The notes beneath the pieces were generated by a model. It had not been told where the DNA came from. It saw nothing but the letters and a program-made list of their open reading frames with translations, and did no database searches. Positions 12,101 to 23,565 of a DNA stretch of 36,541 bases are shown here, in pieces; the stretch's first letter is position 1, and every line of letters starts with the position of its first letter. Where the stretch lies: positions 61,787 to 98,327 of the forward strand of contig QKYT01000330.1 in assembly GCA_003550305.1 (NCBI GenBank), given 5' to 3'. Origin of the DNA: Glomus cerebriforme. Its lineage: Eukaryota > Glomeromycota > Glomeromycetes > Glomerales > Glomeraceae. A program made the position numbers and the translations under genes.

Positions 12101-12796
12101 AATTAATTGATCTAATCCAAGTTTTGCTTTTTCATTTTAATTTATTGAATCATTTCTCATACCTCCAAAACCAGAATTATTTTTACTAGCTCGTAAAGGA
12201 GGTGATGTAAGAAATGAATTACCATAGGAATTATATAAATTTTGTTGAGGTTGTTGTTGATACTCCTCACCATGTGTACTTTGAGGTATTACTGAAATAC
12301 TATTACTACGACCAAGCCCTGAGCCTACTGGCATAGGAGCATTATCTGAACCGTGGCTAAAAGATCTGTTGTTATAGTCTCCGTTACCAGTATTTCCTGA
12401 TACTCCATTATTCATATTATTAAACCCAGGTGGCAGTTTTACTGGCGAAAATTGTCCAAGATTTGAGGAATTTTGAAAGACAGTCAGCACACCCAAATCA
12501 GTTTTTATATTAGAATTCACATTTCTTTGATGATGCCCAGTAATAAAGGCTTCATTACCAAAACTATGTACGTTGCTTCCACTTGAATTTGATATAACTC
12601 CACTTCCAGAAGGACCTCGATGCATTGATTCCCAATCTTTGTCGGATGTTTTGTATATTTGACTACCATTTACATCCGTTTTTTGTGAGGGTTGTCGCAC
12701 ATCGTTCAAGGTTGGATTAATAGATTGTTCCATGTGTGGCACTCCTTGCAACCCGGGCGAATTTGAATTAGTGGGTTGTCTATGTTCGTTAGCCAT
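9166..12796 (-). CDS. YTHDF: YTHDF-type m6A-RNA reader with C-terminal YTH domain, 994 aa, seven exons
   Basis: Exons are 12796-12163, 12047-11926, 11776-10199, 10101-10045, 9967-9861, 9757-9602 and 9496-9166. All introns are GT..AG and the total is divisible by three. Residues from 779 form a YTH domain: [82 protein letters not shown] and [14 protein letters not shown]. The three cage tryptophans are W801, W855 and W860, with exactly the spacing (54 and 5) of W411/W465/W470 in human YTHDF1. The 780-residue N-terminus is disordered, rich in N, S and G, with a Gln-rich tract at about 400-467 coded by mixed CAG/CAA. It also holds [15 protein letters not shown], resembling the short WxxIAxxPAKP-like motif seen in YTHDF proteins. 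Expected role: cytoplasmic binding of N6-methyladenosine mRNA. One ambiguous base (9544) lies in intron 6. Confidence 0.95.
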
Positions 12797-14977
12797 AACT
12801 AAGCACTAAGTATCAAGTATATACTAGTTATTGTACGGTTCTTATCATCGCCGTTCTCACTGCGTCCACTGATAGTAAAGTGAGTCGACTGCGGGATAAA
12901 CTAGAATTAGCCAATCAAAAAATAGACATTTTTAATACACTAATTTTTTTTAGTACACGTGAAAACGGAAGGCAATGAAAAAAAAAGCTTTTTTTTAAAT
13001 AATTCCGGTACTACAAACAATAAAATAATAATTAGTAAAAACGTCATACATTGCAAGTAAAAAATTTCAGGCTTTTCTAGTTCTCTTCCATTAATATAAA
13101 AACAGGATCGAAGTCATACCTGATCGGCGGCCAAAAACGGTTTATACATGAATAACATGATCTTTTAATCTAAGGAAAAGAAAGTAACCTTTTTTTTTTA
13201 AAAAAAAAAAGAAATCTTAATTTACAAAGAAATATAGCAATATAATAATATATTAATTGGGTAGCGATTGTCACCAGCGGGCAAAATTTGATTAGCTAAT
13301 AGAAGTTAAAATAGTTACTAATGATACAAATTTTTATTAATTAACATATGTTTTTGCTAGTTGCAATTTAATATTATATTAATTATCTATTAAGATTTTT
13401 TTTTAAAAAAAAATCTTATATACATTTTATATTACTTATTATAATAAAAAATAATAATATTATTATTATTTATTAATGATTTTTGATTATCTAATATTTT
13501 AAATTCTGACCTAATTCTTTATTACAATATACTTTTATATATTATATTGCTATATACAAAAAAGTTATAAGCAACCAATTAAATCAAAAAAAAAAATAGT
13601 TATAGGAATAATATATAATTTAATTCTTTTTATATATGGTAAACTAAATATAATTATAAATTATAAATATATAGTGTAAATAGTTTAAAACTAACCATAT
13701 TTTATTATATAATTTTAAAGTAAATAAAAAACTAAACTATTTTAAATAAACTCTTTATAATTTCTTCTAATTAAGTTTAATTATTTTTAATTTATGGTAT
13801 TAAATACTTTCCCTGTTTTTTTTATTTGAATTTTTTATTAAAATATTAATTTAATAATATTTTAAAAATAAAATTATATGTAAATTTATGAGAAAAAAAA
13901 GTTTTATTAAACTTTTGATTAAGACTTATAGAAAATAATATTTTGTGCAAAAAGCCAAAAAAAAAAAAGTATATTTTATAAAAATAAGTTGTAAATTCTT
14001 AAATTATTAAATACTATAATAGCTTATAATCTTTAAGATTTTACTAAAAAGTAGGCAAAATTTTATAACAAAGAATAAAATAAACATATTTTTAATACTG
14101 ATATATTGATATAAAAGATTAGTGATTAATATTGAAGATTTCTGTTTATTATATCATATAATTAACAAATTATTGTTTTAAAAACAAAAAAAAAAAGAGA
14201 GAGAATTTAAATTTTAATTCACTTATGAAGCCTAAAAGTCTAATAAGTCAAAATTTTAATATAGCTTTTGATTTTTTTAATTTTGCAAAGTATAAATTAA
14301 TTAAAGTTATTACTAATAAAAAAATCGACCAATCGATTTGGATAGAATTAGCCAAAAGTTATAGAGAACAACCTTTTTGAGAAAGGAATAAAGCTCACGT
14401 TGGTTAGGAAAGTTAGCCAACATGGCATGAGATGATGTAAGTTGTACAAACTAATGTATTGTTTTTGATTCACTTCGATAGTATTGATAAGGCTTTTAAA
14501 GCAAAAAAAGAATTTATTTATTTTTATTATATTGTTTTAAAGGCAGTATTAATTGCTAAATACTGAATTAACTGAAATGTGACTTTTTATAAATAATTGT
14601 ACCTATTTTTAATGGACTTCTGTTAATAATTGCTTTTAAGAAAAACTCGATGAGAAAATTAAATCTTGCAAATCAAGAACGATAACAAATACATAATGTC
14701 GTACTACAAAATGTTTACCGCTGATCTTGCGATGGTACTACATACTTAAATATTAGGCGGAAGTCGAATTTTCAATTCATTTTGATTACTTTTCCCCGTT
14801 TAGAAATTTAAATCATTCTTTCATTCTAAAATCTTTTTCGCAAAATCTAAGGTCCAATGTTATTTAAGTGTGAATATAAAAATATATATATATATATTCA
14901 TAATAAAGAAAATTAAAATTTCATTTAAAAACTGAAAACCAAAACTCCTTTTCTTTATATACGCTTTTTTTTCCTTA
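12797..14977. other. Long AT-rich divergent intergenic region
   Basis: It separates the divergent YTH and CNNM genes and must hold both promoters. A CCAAT box (12911-12915) and a CACGTG core (12956-12961) lie just upstream of the YTH start. Paired T/A homopolymer palindromes occur at 13190-13210 and 13391-13418 (28 bp, perfect). No open frame, tRNA-like or other RNA gene could be recognised. Confidence 0.5.
12911..12915. promoter_or_regulatory. CCAAT box upstream of YTH gene
   Basis: CCAAT lies 115 bp upstream of the ATG at 12796, a usual distance for the HAP/NF-Y site, which works in either orientation. A CACGTG E-box core follows 41 bases further out. Site function is inferred from position only. 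Confidence 0.35.
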
Positions 14978-17175
14978 ATGTCAATACTTCAAGCTTTGAG
15001 AATTAGAATTTCTTATAAGTTCCTTCATACTATCACAATATTTGCTTCTATCCTACATTCATTACATGGTCTTCCAACAGACGATCTTTCAATACCTAAT
15101 AAGAATAACAAATATGGAGTAGGAGGACCATTACGTGAAGCAAATCCTCTGATTGATTTTGAGGGCTTTGGATGGAAAATAGGAGCAATTATAGTCTTGG
15201 TATTATTAGGTGGAATCTTTGCTGGTACGTTTATATACAGCGATTTCATTTTTAATATCTCTTTATTATAAATAATTTTGCATTAAAACTTTTGCTTAAT
15301 CTTTAAAGGTCTTACAATTGGACTTATGGGCTTGGATGAGACTAATTTACAAGTATTGATAGTAGCAGGAGATTATGACGAAAGAAGATATGCTAAAAAA
15401 GTATTGGATCTTTTACAAAAAGGAAAACATTGGGTATTAGTTACTTTATTACTTTCAAATGTGATCGCCAATGAAACCTTGCCGATCATCTTTGATTCTG
15501 TGTTTGGTGGTGGATGGCCTGCTGTGTTGATATCAACTGCGTTGATTGTTATATTTGGAGAGTGTGTATATTTGTGCAATTATATTGTAGATAATCTTAT
15601 ATTTGATACATAAATCTTAATGATTTTTTTGACTTCCTCTTTTTTTTTTTTATTTGATAGAATTATTCCACAAGGTGCGATATTTGTTTAAATTATACAT
15701 ATATGTATAAATTTTATAGTAATTTTTATTTTTTTATTTTCCTGTAATAGCCATATGTGTGCGGTATGGATTGGCTATTGGGGCTGAATTCGCATGGTTA
15801 GTAATTTTTTTTTTAAAAAAAAAAATTGAAATATCCACATATCGATTGAAATTATATTTTTATTTAATCAAAATATTTAGGTTTGTCAAATTTTTGATGT
15901 ACGCCCTTTTTCCAGTAGCATATCCTATTGCTGGAATTTTGAACTTTTTTCTTGGTGAACAACATGGCACTATGTATAAGAAATCAGGTACAATCTAGGT
16001 TATTTGTTAGTTCTTTTTATAAATGATTAATTATAGTTAATGATAATTCCTTTTATATCTTAAATGTAAAGAATTAAAAACTTTCGTATCTCTACATAAA
16101 AGTGGCGGGATTGAAAGTTTAAATGAAGATGAAGTCCAAATTATAGGTGCTGTATTGGATCTTCGTGAAAAGTACGTATCAGCAATAATGACACCCCTTG
16201 AAGATGTTTTTACCTTAAGAGCCGATGAAGTATTGAATCAAAAAGTTGTGGATGAGGTCGAATATTTTCGGGTTTTTTTATTTATTTATTTTACTTTATA
16301 ATATGCTAATATAATTTATCGTTTTTATTTATAGATCCTTTCAAGAGGTTATTCTCGAATTCCTGTATACGAACCACCTAATCCAACTAATTTTATAGGC
16401 ATGCTTCTTGTGAAAAAACTTATTACCTATGACCCCGAAGATGCTTGGATGGTTAGAGATTTTTCACTGAGTTCATTACCTGAGACTCATCCACTAACTA
16501 GTTGTTTAGATATTTTAAAATTCTTCCAAGAAGGCAGAAGTAAGTTTTGTTTTGTTTTAGATATTTAAAAGAATTGTATTTAATTATTTGTTTTTATAGG
16601 TCATATGGTACTTGTCTCGGATGATCCAGGTGGTGATGGAGGTGCAATCGGTATTTTGACACTCGAAGATGTTATTGAAGAATTAATTGGAGAAGAAATT
16701 ATTGATGAAACTGATGTTTACGTCGATGGTAATTTTAGAGTTATATATACATACAGTATATATTCTTTTATATCTAAAGATGATTAATAATTCTTTTTAT
16801 GTAGTACATAATAAAATCAAAGTTGTACGTCGTCCACCACGTCAAATACGTCCCAGGTCATATTACTCATTCCTTTCAAGACGCCGTAACAATAGTCGTA
16901 ATATGCAAACATCAATTTCGTCAACAACTGTAAATGCAGTTTCGTCTATTAAAATACCTCTTGATAATTTTAACAATGAAAACAATGATGCAAATCCAAG
17001 ATCTATTGTAGGCAAAAGCAAATTAAAAAGCGGCCAAAATTCTTCAAATGATGTATATATTAAAGATGATACAGATGAAGAAGAAGAAGAAATGCCACTA
17101 ATGGATATTGCAGATAATGATCATGAATCAATTGGATTGGTAAATGGTATTAATACTAATAAAAAAGAACCTTAG
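14978..17175 (+). CDS. MAM3: CNNM/Mam3-family membrane protein (DUF21 plus CBS pair), 518 aa, nine exons
   Basis: Exons are 14978-15224, 15309-15561, 15661-15674 (14-nt microexon), 15751-15796, 15881-15987, 16072-16256, 16335-16539, 16600-16728 and 16805-17175. A hydrophobic N-terminus (signal-like) precedes the DUF21 membrane domain: [33 protein letters not shown] (N133, N137) and [18 protein letters not shown]. The tandem CBS part follows ([66 protein letters not shown]). The tail is basic, then acidic and disordered. Family knowledge: CNNM/CorC proteins take part in Mg2+ transport and yeast Mam3 in Mn2+ and other metal homeostasis at the vacuole. The SN..xN and GEIxPQ residues are of the kind implicated in Mg2+ binding in bacterial CorC structures. 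Intron 4 contains a T10A11 palindrome close to its donor. Confidence 0.95.
15661..15674 (+). other. 14-nt microexon of the CNNM gene
   Basis: AATTATTCCACAAG sits between TTGATAG and GTGCGA. Joined to the GA left by exon 2 and the CC opening exon 4, it reads E-I-I-P-Q-A and restores the family motif GEIIPQAIC. Without it exon 4 is out of frame and meets a TGA within that exon. Confidence 0.9.
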
Positions 17176-18443
17176 AACAATCAATTTATAATAATATAAA
17201 TTGTTCAATGGTTATATATTTAAATCTTTTAAATATTTCAGTTATATTTGTATAATAAAATTAAATTTTAAAAGTTTTATTTTTATTTTATTTTATTTTT
17301 TTTTTTGTTCGATGATATAAATTTTGATTTTCTATATATATAAACAGTAAATCGCAAACATTTATATAATAAGCGATTACTAAAAATATTTTAATTCATA
17401 TAATTACGCGTATTTAACAATAGAAACAAATATAATGATCTCATGTGAATTAGTGAATTACACATTAATAAGAACAAACCATGAAATCAATTATTAATGG
17501 GGTGCGACATAGATGTCGCAAGGAGGATGTTTCTTGTTTCTTATAACCTTACAAATGTTTCAATAACTGATATGCATGTAATATAAGTTGTATTAAGTAA
17601 CTATGTATAGTAATTCCGTATTATAAATAATCATAGTTAGAATTTAAGTTTGGTAAAAATACATACATATATATATATATACAAATATAAGTTTAAAGGT
17701 TTCCTGCGATATGAAGTATTATAAAATTGCTCCTTTAAAGTCAGCAGGCAATAAAGATTTCAAAACTTAAATCAACCGAAAAAATTGTTGTTTATGCAAC
17801 ACGTGATGCAAGCCAAGGTGTTTATTTAAACTCATTATTTTTAACACAGCCTTGATCGTCCTGATCATCATCGGATCAAATTTTTTTTTTTGGTTAAGAA
17901 TCTATTCCATTTTTACTATAGTAAATTTTTATAAAAATAAAAATAAATCCAAAAAATTTTTAACTGTTTTTTTTTCGCTATAATTAAACATGAAAAAATC
18001 AAAATCATGTTTAGTATTATGTAATCGAGTACAACAAATTGTTCAATATTAGAAAATTTATAAATAACGGATAATACTTGATGTTGCGCCATGCTGTGTC
18101 GTGAGTTAAAAAATTTGCAAATTATATTTATACCACTTCCTTTTATGGAATTCGTATTCAATATAAAAATAAAACATCGTAATTAATTGTACAGAAAAGT
18201 ATTAAATAAGTTGTACTATATTAATAACAAAAAACCCTCCTTAATTTTTGTTAAAAAAAAATTTCTCTTTTTTTTTTTTTTAACCTNNTNTTTNTTTNTC
18301 AAGGTATTNTACATTTTTTTTTTTTTTTTTTTTTGAAAAAAGTATACCTTCTTATTAGAAACTTTTCTTTTCTTTTATTTGGATATATATTAGCATTATT
18401 AGCATACAACATATTTAATATACTCAATAATAGTATTTAAATA
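17176..18443. other. Intergenic region between CNNM and DUF7137 genes
   Basis: AT-rich, no gene seen. It holds an 18-nt hairpin-capable palindrome (17503-17520), a TA microsatellite near 17664, T runs and several ambiguous bases between 18287 and 18309, where base calling failed next to long T tracts. The promoter of the DUF7137 gene should be at its right end. Confidence 0.5.
17503..17520. repeat. Perfect 8-bp-arm palindrome TGCGACATAGATGTCGCA
   Basis: TGCGACAT, a two-base centre AG, then ATGTCGCA. It lies in the 3' flank of the CNNM gene, 330 bases past the stop, and is locally GC-rich in AT-rich DNA. It could be a transcript hairpin or a dimer-binding site; nothing decides between them. 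Confidence 0.5.
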
Positions 18444-19598
18444 ATGCGTTCGCCAAGAAAAGCGACGATTATTTTCGTTGCCATCTTTTTATTTTTGTTA
18501 TCTTTTGTTTCTGCAGAATTAAATAAAAGAGGTAACCAATTTATATAACTTATTATATACAAATCAATAAAAGAAAATTTGATATTAGACAATTAAAAGA
18601 TTTGTGATCACTTGGATTAATCGACTTCCGAACACAATTATTATAATAGATCCACAAGCACCTGCCGGAGGAAATCCAGCACCAGCAGCTGGAGGAAATC
18701 CAGGTGGAGGAGCAGCACCAGCGGCTGGAGGAAATCCAGGTGGNNNNNNNNNNNNNNNNNNNNNNNNNNNNNNNNNNNNNNNNNNNNNNNNNNNNNNNNN
18801 NNNGGAGCAGCACCAGCGGCTGGAGGAAATCCAGGTGGAGGAGCAGCACCAGCAGCTGGAGCGCCAGGTGGAGGAAATCCAACACCAGCAGCGGGAGGAA
18901 AAGTTCCAGCAGCTGGAGCACCAGCAGGAGCACCAACAGGAGGGACACCAACAGGAGGGGCACCAACAGGAGCAATACCAGCTGCAGGAGGAACTAATAC
19001 TACAATACCAATAACCGTTAATCCATTAACACCACCAGTAACAGTACAAATTCTTGAACCAAAAGGAAAAGATATATTATTTAAAATAGGAAAAAACGTT
19101 ACATTTCAATGGCAATATTCTTCAAATTTTGCTGATCCACCACAATATATTTCAGTTGCTGCATCACCGGAATTAAGTACAGATAATTTACAAAATAAAA
19201 TTTATTATAACATAACAACAAATATGACTCTAAATGCTACGCAAGAAGTAACTTGGGTTACAGCTAATGAACAACAAGCTTTACCCATGGCTAAATATAG
19301 ATTATATATCTATGATGAAAGGGGTATAAGTGCTCCCCCTAAACCTGGTGGTCTTCTACCTTTTTCGGGTTTGGAATTTGGTTTATATACACCACAAACT
19401 ACTGATGGTAAGTAAAATACAAAAAAAATGGAGATTATTCTTAAGGGATGTGTATTAACTTACTTTATCTTAAATTCTTTTATAGATACCTGTTCAACTT
19501 GTACTAGTAATGCTATTTCAATTTCAACAATTCCATTATTATCTACTATTTGTTTTACATTAATAACATTAATTTCATTTAATTTTATATTGGTTTAA
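18444..19598 (+). CDS. Secreted, probably GPI-anchored DUF7137-domain protein, three exons (internal gap)
   Basis: Exons are 18444-18531, 18650-19407 and 19486-19598. Exon 1 encodes a signal peptide (MRSPRKATIIFVAIFLFLLS, cleavage likely after FVSA). Exon 2 opens with a Pro/Ala/Gly-rich repeat (unit AAPAAGGNPGGG) interrupted by 60 N. It continues into a beta-type domain, ILFKIGKNVTFQWQYSSN to YRLYIYDERG, matching fungal DUF7137 extracellular domains, with several N-x-T/S sites. Exon 3 ends in a hydrophobic stretch after a Cys/Ser/Thr/Asn segment, as in GPI-anchored proteins. The frame before and after the gap disagrees if the gap is taken as 60 bases; both sides are clearly coding, so the gap length is wrong. 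An AATAAA lies at 19627-19632. Likely a cell-surface protein; molecular function unknown. Confidence 0.85.
18688..18890 (+). repeat. 36-bp coding minisatellite
   Basis: Copies phased on GCTGGAGGAAATCCAGGTGG recur at 18688, 18724, 18819 and, diverging, 18855. Pre-gap and post-gap spacings are exactly 36. Each copy encodes 12 residues (AAPAAGGNPGGG). The array spans the assembly gap and decays rightward into PTGG-type short repeats. Confidence 0.85.
18744..18803. other. Assembly gap (60 N) inside the minisatellite
   Basis: Sixty consecutive N. To keep both the reading frame and the 36-bp period, the missing length must equal 36k+1 bases (1, 37, 73 ...), so 60 is a placeholder and the copy number is unknown. 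Confidence 0.9.
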
Positions 19599-20202
19599 AT
19601 TATTAATTTCTTTTTGAATAATGATTAATAAAATAGATGAACTTTTATTCTTTTCCTGTTTAAAAAGGAGTAGGAAAGAAAAAAAATTAATAAATTTCAT
19701 GGATATATATATATATATATGGACTATTTTTTTGAATTAAAGAAATGTATAACAATAAACATTAGAATATATTCTAAGAAAATTGTATTGGAAAATGTAT
19801 TAGATAAAAAATCCTATAATATTCAATAATTCAATAATAATTGTATTCTAATTTTTTTTTTAATTTTAATTGTAATGATAAAAATTTTGATTTTATTCTT
19901 AATTTTTATTATTCTTTTATAATTTCATTTCATTTTTATTTTTTTGCTAACTAATTAAAATTATTATTTGATTCGTATTATCTTTTTTTTATTATTCAAC
20001 AATATTTACTTTGAAATAATAAAACAAATAAAAAAATTACAACTTCAGAATTTATGAAGTATACCATCATATATCATTCCATGGAAAATTTTACTACAGA
20101 AAAACCACCGCATTTTCACTTTTTTTTTTTTAAAAAAAAAAAAGTGAAAAAAAAAAAAATTGTTCAAAAATATTATAATAATAAAATAAAAATTCTTCGT
20201 TT
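19599..20202. other. Convergent intergenic region (DUF7137 / Yme1)
   Basis: It holds the 3' flanks of two converging genes, a TA microsatellite near 19701 and a 38-bp perfect palindrome (20113-20150). No gene is seen. Confidence 0.55.
20113..20150. terminator. 38-bp perfect palindrome between convergent genes
   Basis: TTTTCAC, twelve T, twelve A, GTGAAAA. It sits 53 bases beyond the Yme1 stop and can form a 19-bp hairpin on either strand. A role in 3'-end formation or in blocking read-through between the convergent genes is inference; it may be just a hairpin-prone homopolymer tract. Confidence 0.35.
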
Positions 20203-23200
20203 TCACCGTTGAATCTTTTTTCCTTTGATAACTGATTCAATTTCTTCTTGTGTAAGAGTTTCATAATCCATCAATGCTTTTGCTAATCTATGCAACTCGT
20301 CTTTATGATTTTTCAATATATTACTTGCACGTATTTGAGCGTTCTAAAATAAATAAATAAAATAAATATCCGACTATATCCGACTGCACGCGAATATTTT
20401 TGTAACATTAACTCACCTCCGTTATTGTTCTAATTTCAGTTTCTATAACTAGTTTGGTTTGTGTACTTAAGTGATCCAACTCTTCTTCTGGATGAGCTAC
20501 TGGTCCAACCTATATAATATTTACTTAACGGTTAAAATATGATCTGAATGGCTGATAAAAAATATTTTACTTACCTTATCACTCATTCCAAACAATGTGA
20601 CCATACGTTTAGCAACATTAGTTGCTGTCATTATATCATTATGTGCGCCAGTAGTCACATTTTCTTTACCGAATATCATCTCTTCGGCGACTCTACCACC
20701 CATAGCAACATCAATCATTGCAAGATATTCTTTCTTGGTATAATTATCTTTATCCATCTCGGGTAATTGAACAGTCTATTATTAAAAAGACGATAATAAT
20801 CTAATTAAAAGTACAATCATTAAAAATAAAATAAAATAAAATAAATTTATTACTTACCATACCCAGACTATTGCCCCGTGGCATAATTGTAGCCTTATGT
20901 AATGGTAAGGCCCCTGGCGTATATAATGCTACAAGTGCATGTCCTCCTTCATGATATGCAGTTAAACGTTTGCTATCATCTGAAATTACGGCAGATCTAC
21001 GTTCGGCTCCCATTATTATTTTATCTTTGGCGTGCTCCATATGTCTCATTGCTACTTCACGTGCACCATCTCTCGAAGCCTGTATTGCTGCTTGATTAAC
21101 TAAATTAGCCAAATCGGCACCTGAGAATCCTGGTGTACCACGCGCAATTACACTTATGTCCACATCTTTTGGAGACATTAAAATTTATTAATTGTAATTT
21201 CAATTTTAATCCGAAAGAAATAATAAAACTTACCGCGTGATAATTGAACATTTTTTAAATGATGTGATAAAATTTGCACTCTACCCCGAACATCTGGCAG
21301 AGGTACTGCAACATGTCTATCAAATCGACCGGGACGAACTAATGCTTTATCTAAAAGTTCCGGAAAATTTGTTGCTGCAATGAAAATAACTCCCTCAGTT
21401 TGTGAAAATCTACAATAAAACAAGGCAAATATGTCACTAATAGTCATAGAAATAGTTGATAAGAAAATTTCAGAATAATGACAAAACCTACAAACCCATC
21501 CAAATCGACCAACAATTGATTAAGTGTTTGTTTCATATATGTTTGATCTTTTGGATTACGTTTTGAACCAATCGCGTCTAATTCATCAATAAAAACTATA
21601 CTAGGCGCTTTACGTCTTGCAGCAGCTATAATAATAAAAATAAACTCATTAAATAAATCAAATAAAATAGATAGATATATACATATCATTAATAAATAAC
21701 ATACCAAAAAGTTCACGAACTCTCCTTGCCCCAACTCCAACATACATTTCATCAAACTCTGAACCCGACATAAAAAAGAATGGTACGCCAGCTTCACCAG
21801 CAACGGCACGTGCCAACAATGTTTTTCCAGTACCTGGAGGACCAGTTAATAATACACCTTTAGGTAATCTACCACCTAAACCAGTAAATTTTGATGGGTC
21901 CTTCAGAAATTCAACTAACTCTTCCAATTCCTCTTTTGCTTCATCAACGCCATGAACATCGGAAAATTTAACCACCTGTTGAGATGATGGCTCATATTCT
22001 GACTGTGATCCACCGGTCTTTAACAGACCAGAATTTTCCATAGCGATACTTAGAAAGGTAAGGATACAGAACGCATACGTGAATGTAATTCCTACCCATC
22101 GCAAAGCACGCCAAAACATATAACCACGCGCTAAATAAGCAAAAATCACATTTAATCATTTGATGTATGATATATGAATACTTAAAAACTTGTGTTCGTT
22201 ACCTTCTTCAATTACGACATATATCGGGTTTTCTTTATTACCCGCGTTTGCTGCTATAGTTGCTGGGCTACTTTCTACTACAACTTTTTTCCCCTGACTT
22301 TTCATAATACCTTGTACTAAATCTGTCGTTAAAATTGGACTACCTATTCCAATAAATTATTATGATTTATTCAATATCTGATAATCAATTTTCAATAAAA
22401 AAAAATGTATTTATTATATGTAGATTACCTCCTTCGGTTCCAGTTTGCTCCAATTTTTGAAGGATTTTCGGTAAAATTTTATCGGTTTGACCTGCTCTAA
22501 CTAGGGCAGTAACATAAGCCTGAAAACATTCATCATCTTGAGCGAATTTTCCACGTTCAAACCGGGCAATAACAATATTATGGTTATTTGATTTTAATAA
22601 TTCCTAAACGTAATAACAAGAGAAAATCAGATTTTGAATATTATAAAAATTAAAATTGAGCTTTACTATAGTAACTATAGTAATATTAGGATAATCACCT
22701 ACTTTATAAAATTCTGCCTGTTTTGAAGCATCATTGGGTGATGCATTTGCCTCAGCCTCTAATAATTGTAATCGTCGTTGATTTATATACCTAACAGCAG
22801 TATTCGACCCAAAATACCTACAACTACTTCCCAAATATTGAATGGCAGAGCCTGATAAATTGAAGAATTAACATAATCAAGATTACTATTTTCTATTGAA
22901 AATTTACAATTTTATGTCAATGTTACCTCTTAAAAATGATCGTGGAGATGATATTCCTCCTGCTCTTAATAACCTAGAAGTAGACAGTGGCGATAAACCT
23001 GTCAATCTTCCTATTAAAAGAGTCGATATCAAAAAAAAGTCAAAAGAATAATATCAAAAATTTTAATATATATATATATGTGACATATATATATATATAT
23101 AAAATAATAATAATAATAACCTGAAAATTGTGATAGTAGAGCTTTTACTTCAATTAATTGTAAAGAAGGATCCGTTTTCAAAATCGTAATAGCATCTGCT

Positions 23201-23565
23201 AACGCTGCCGTCGTTATTGATTGAACATCCCTATTATGCCGTAAGCATTCTGGAAGATCGTTTACCTAATTTGAATTTCATTAATTAATCCAATAATCAA
23301 AAGAAAGTTGCGAAAATCTTTGAAATACCTGTAATCTTGAGCGGGTAAGGATTGATGGAGAATCAGCAGTTTTATTCTTTGACGATGCGGAGACTGAAGA
23401 GGGTGTAACTTTTACTGAGTGTAAGAACAACGAAGCCTCGGAGAGTAGCGCAGAAAGCTTGTTTTCGATAAAATTGAACATTAGAACTCAATAGCAACAG
23501 ATCCTTTACTATAATTTATAATGACATACCTGCTGAGTCAAGGAAACCGTGCCCTGAGCTTGCAT
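20203..23565 (-). CDS. YME1: Mitochondrial i-AAA protease Yme1 (FtsH family), about 777 aa, 14 exons
   Basis: Exons are 23565-23530, 23457-23329, 23265-23121, 23010-22927, 22851-22703, 22603-22429, 22343-22203, 22130-21705, 21625-21496, 21409-21234, 21165-20858, 20775-20575, 20509-20417 and 20343-20203. It has one membrane span (about 294-317), which marks the intermembrane-space i-AAA type rather than the two-span m-AAA. The AAA module has Walker A GPPGTGKT (383-390), the [17 protein letters not shown] pore segment typical of Yme1, Walker [12 protein letters not shown] and RPGRFDRH. The protease has HEGGH (602-606) and the third zinc ligand D680, 78 residues on as in E. coli FtsH. It degrades unassembled inner-membrane proteins. 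The N-terminus is uncertain: the frame stays open upstream of the ATG at 23565 to an acceptor-like AACAG at about 23606, so a further 5' exon is possible. The first intron has a weak acceptor. A Ser/Leu/Arg-rich, presequence-like stretch lies around exons 4-5. Confidence 0.93.

Noticed and set aside
15025..15579. Minus-strand frames overlapping the CNNM gene
   Set aside because: They are antisense shadows of exons that encode conserved DUF21 motifs.
17916..18161. 81-codon minus-strand frame
   Set aside because: AT-biased, no domain, no neighbouring exons; considered chance.
18553..18975. Leu-rich minus-strand and Gln/Glu-rich plus-strand frames across the gap
   Set aside because: They are frame-shadows of the Pro/Ala/Gly minisatellite; the frame continuous with the signal peptide and the DUF7137 domain is the real one.
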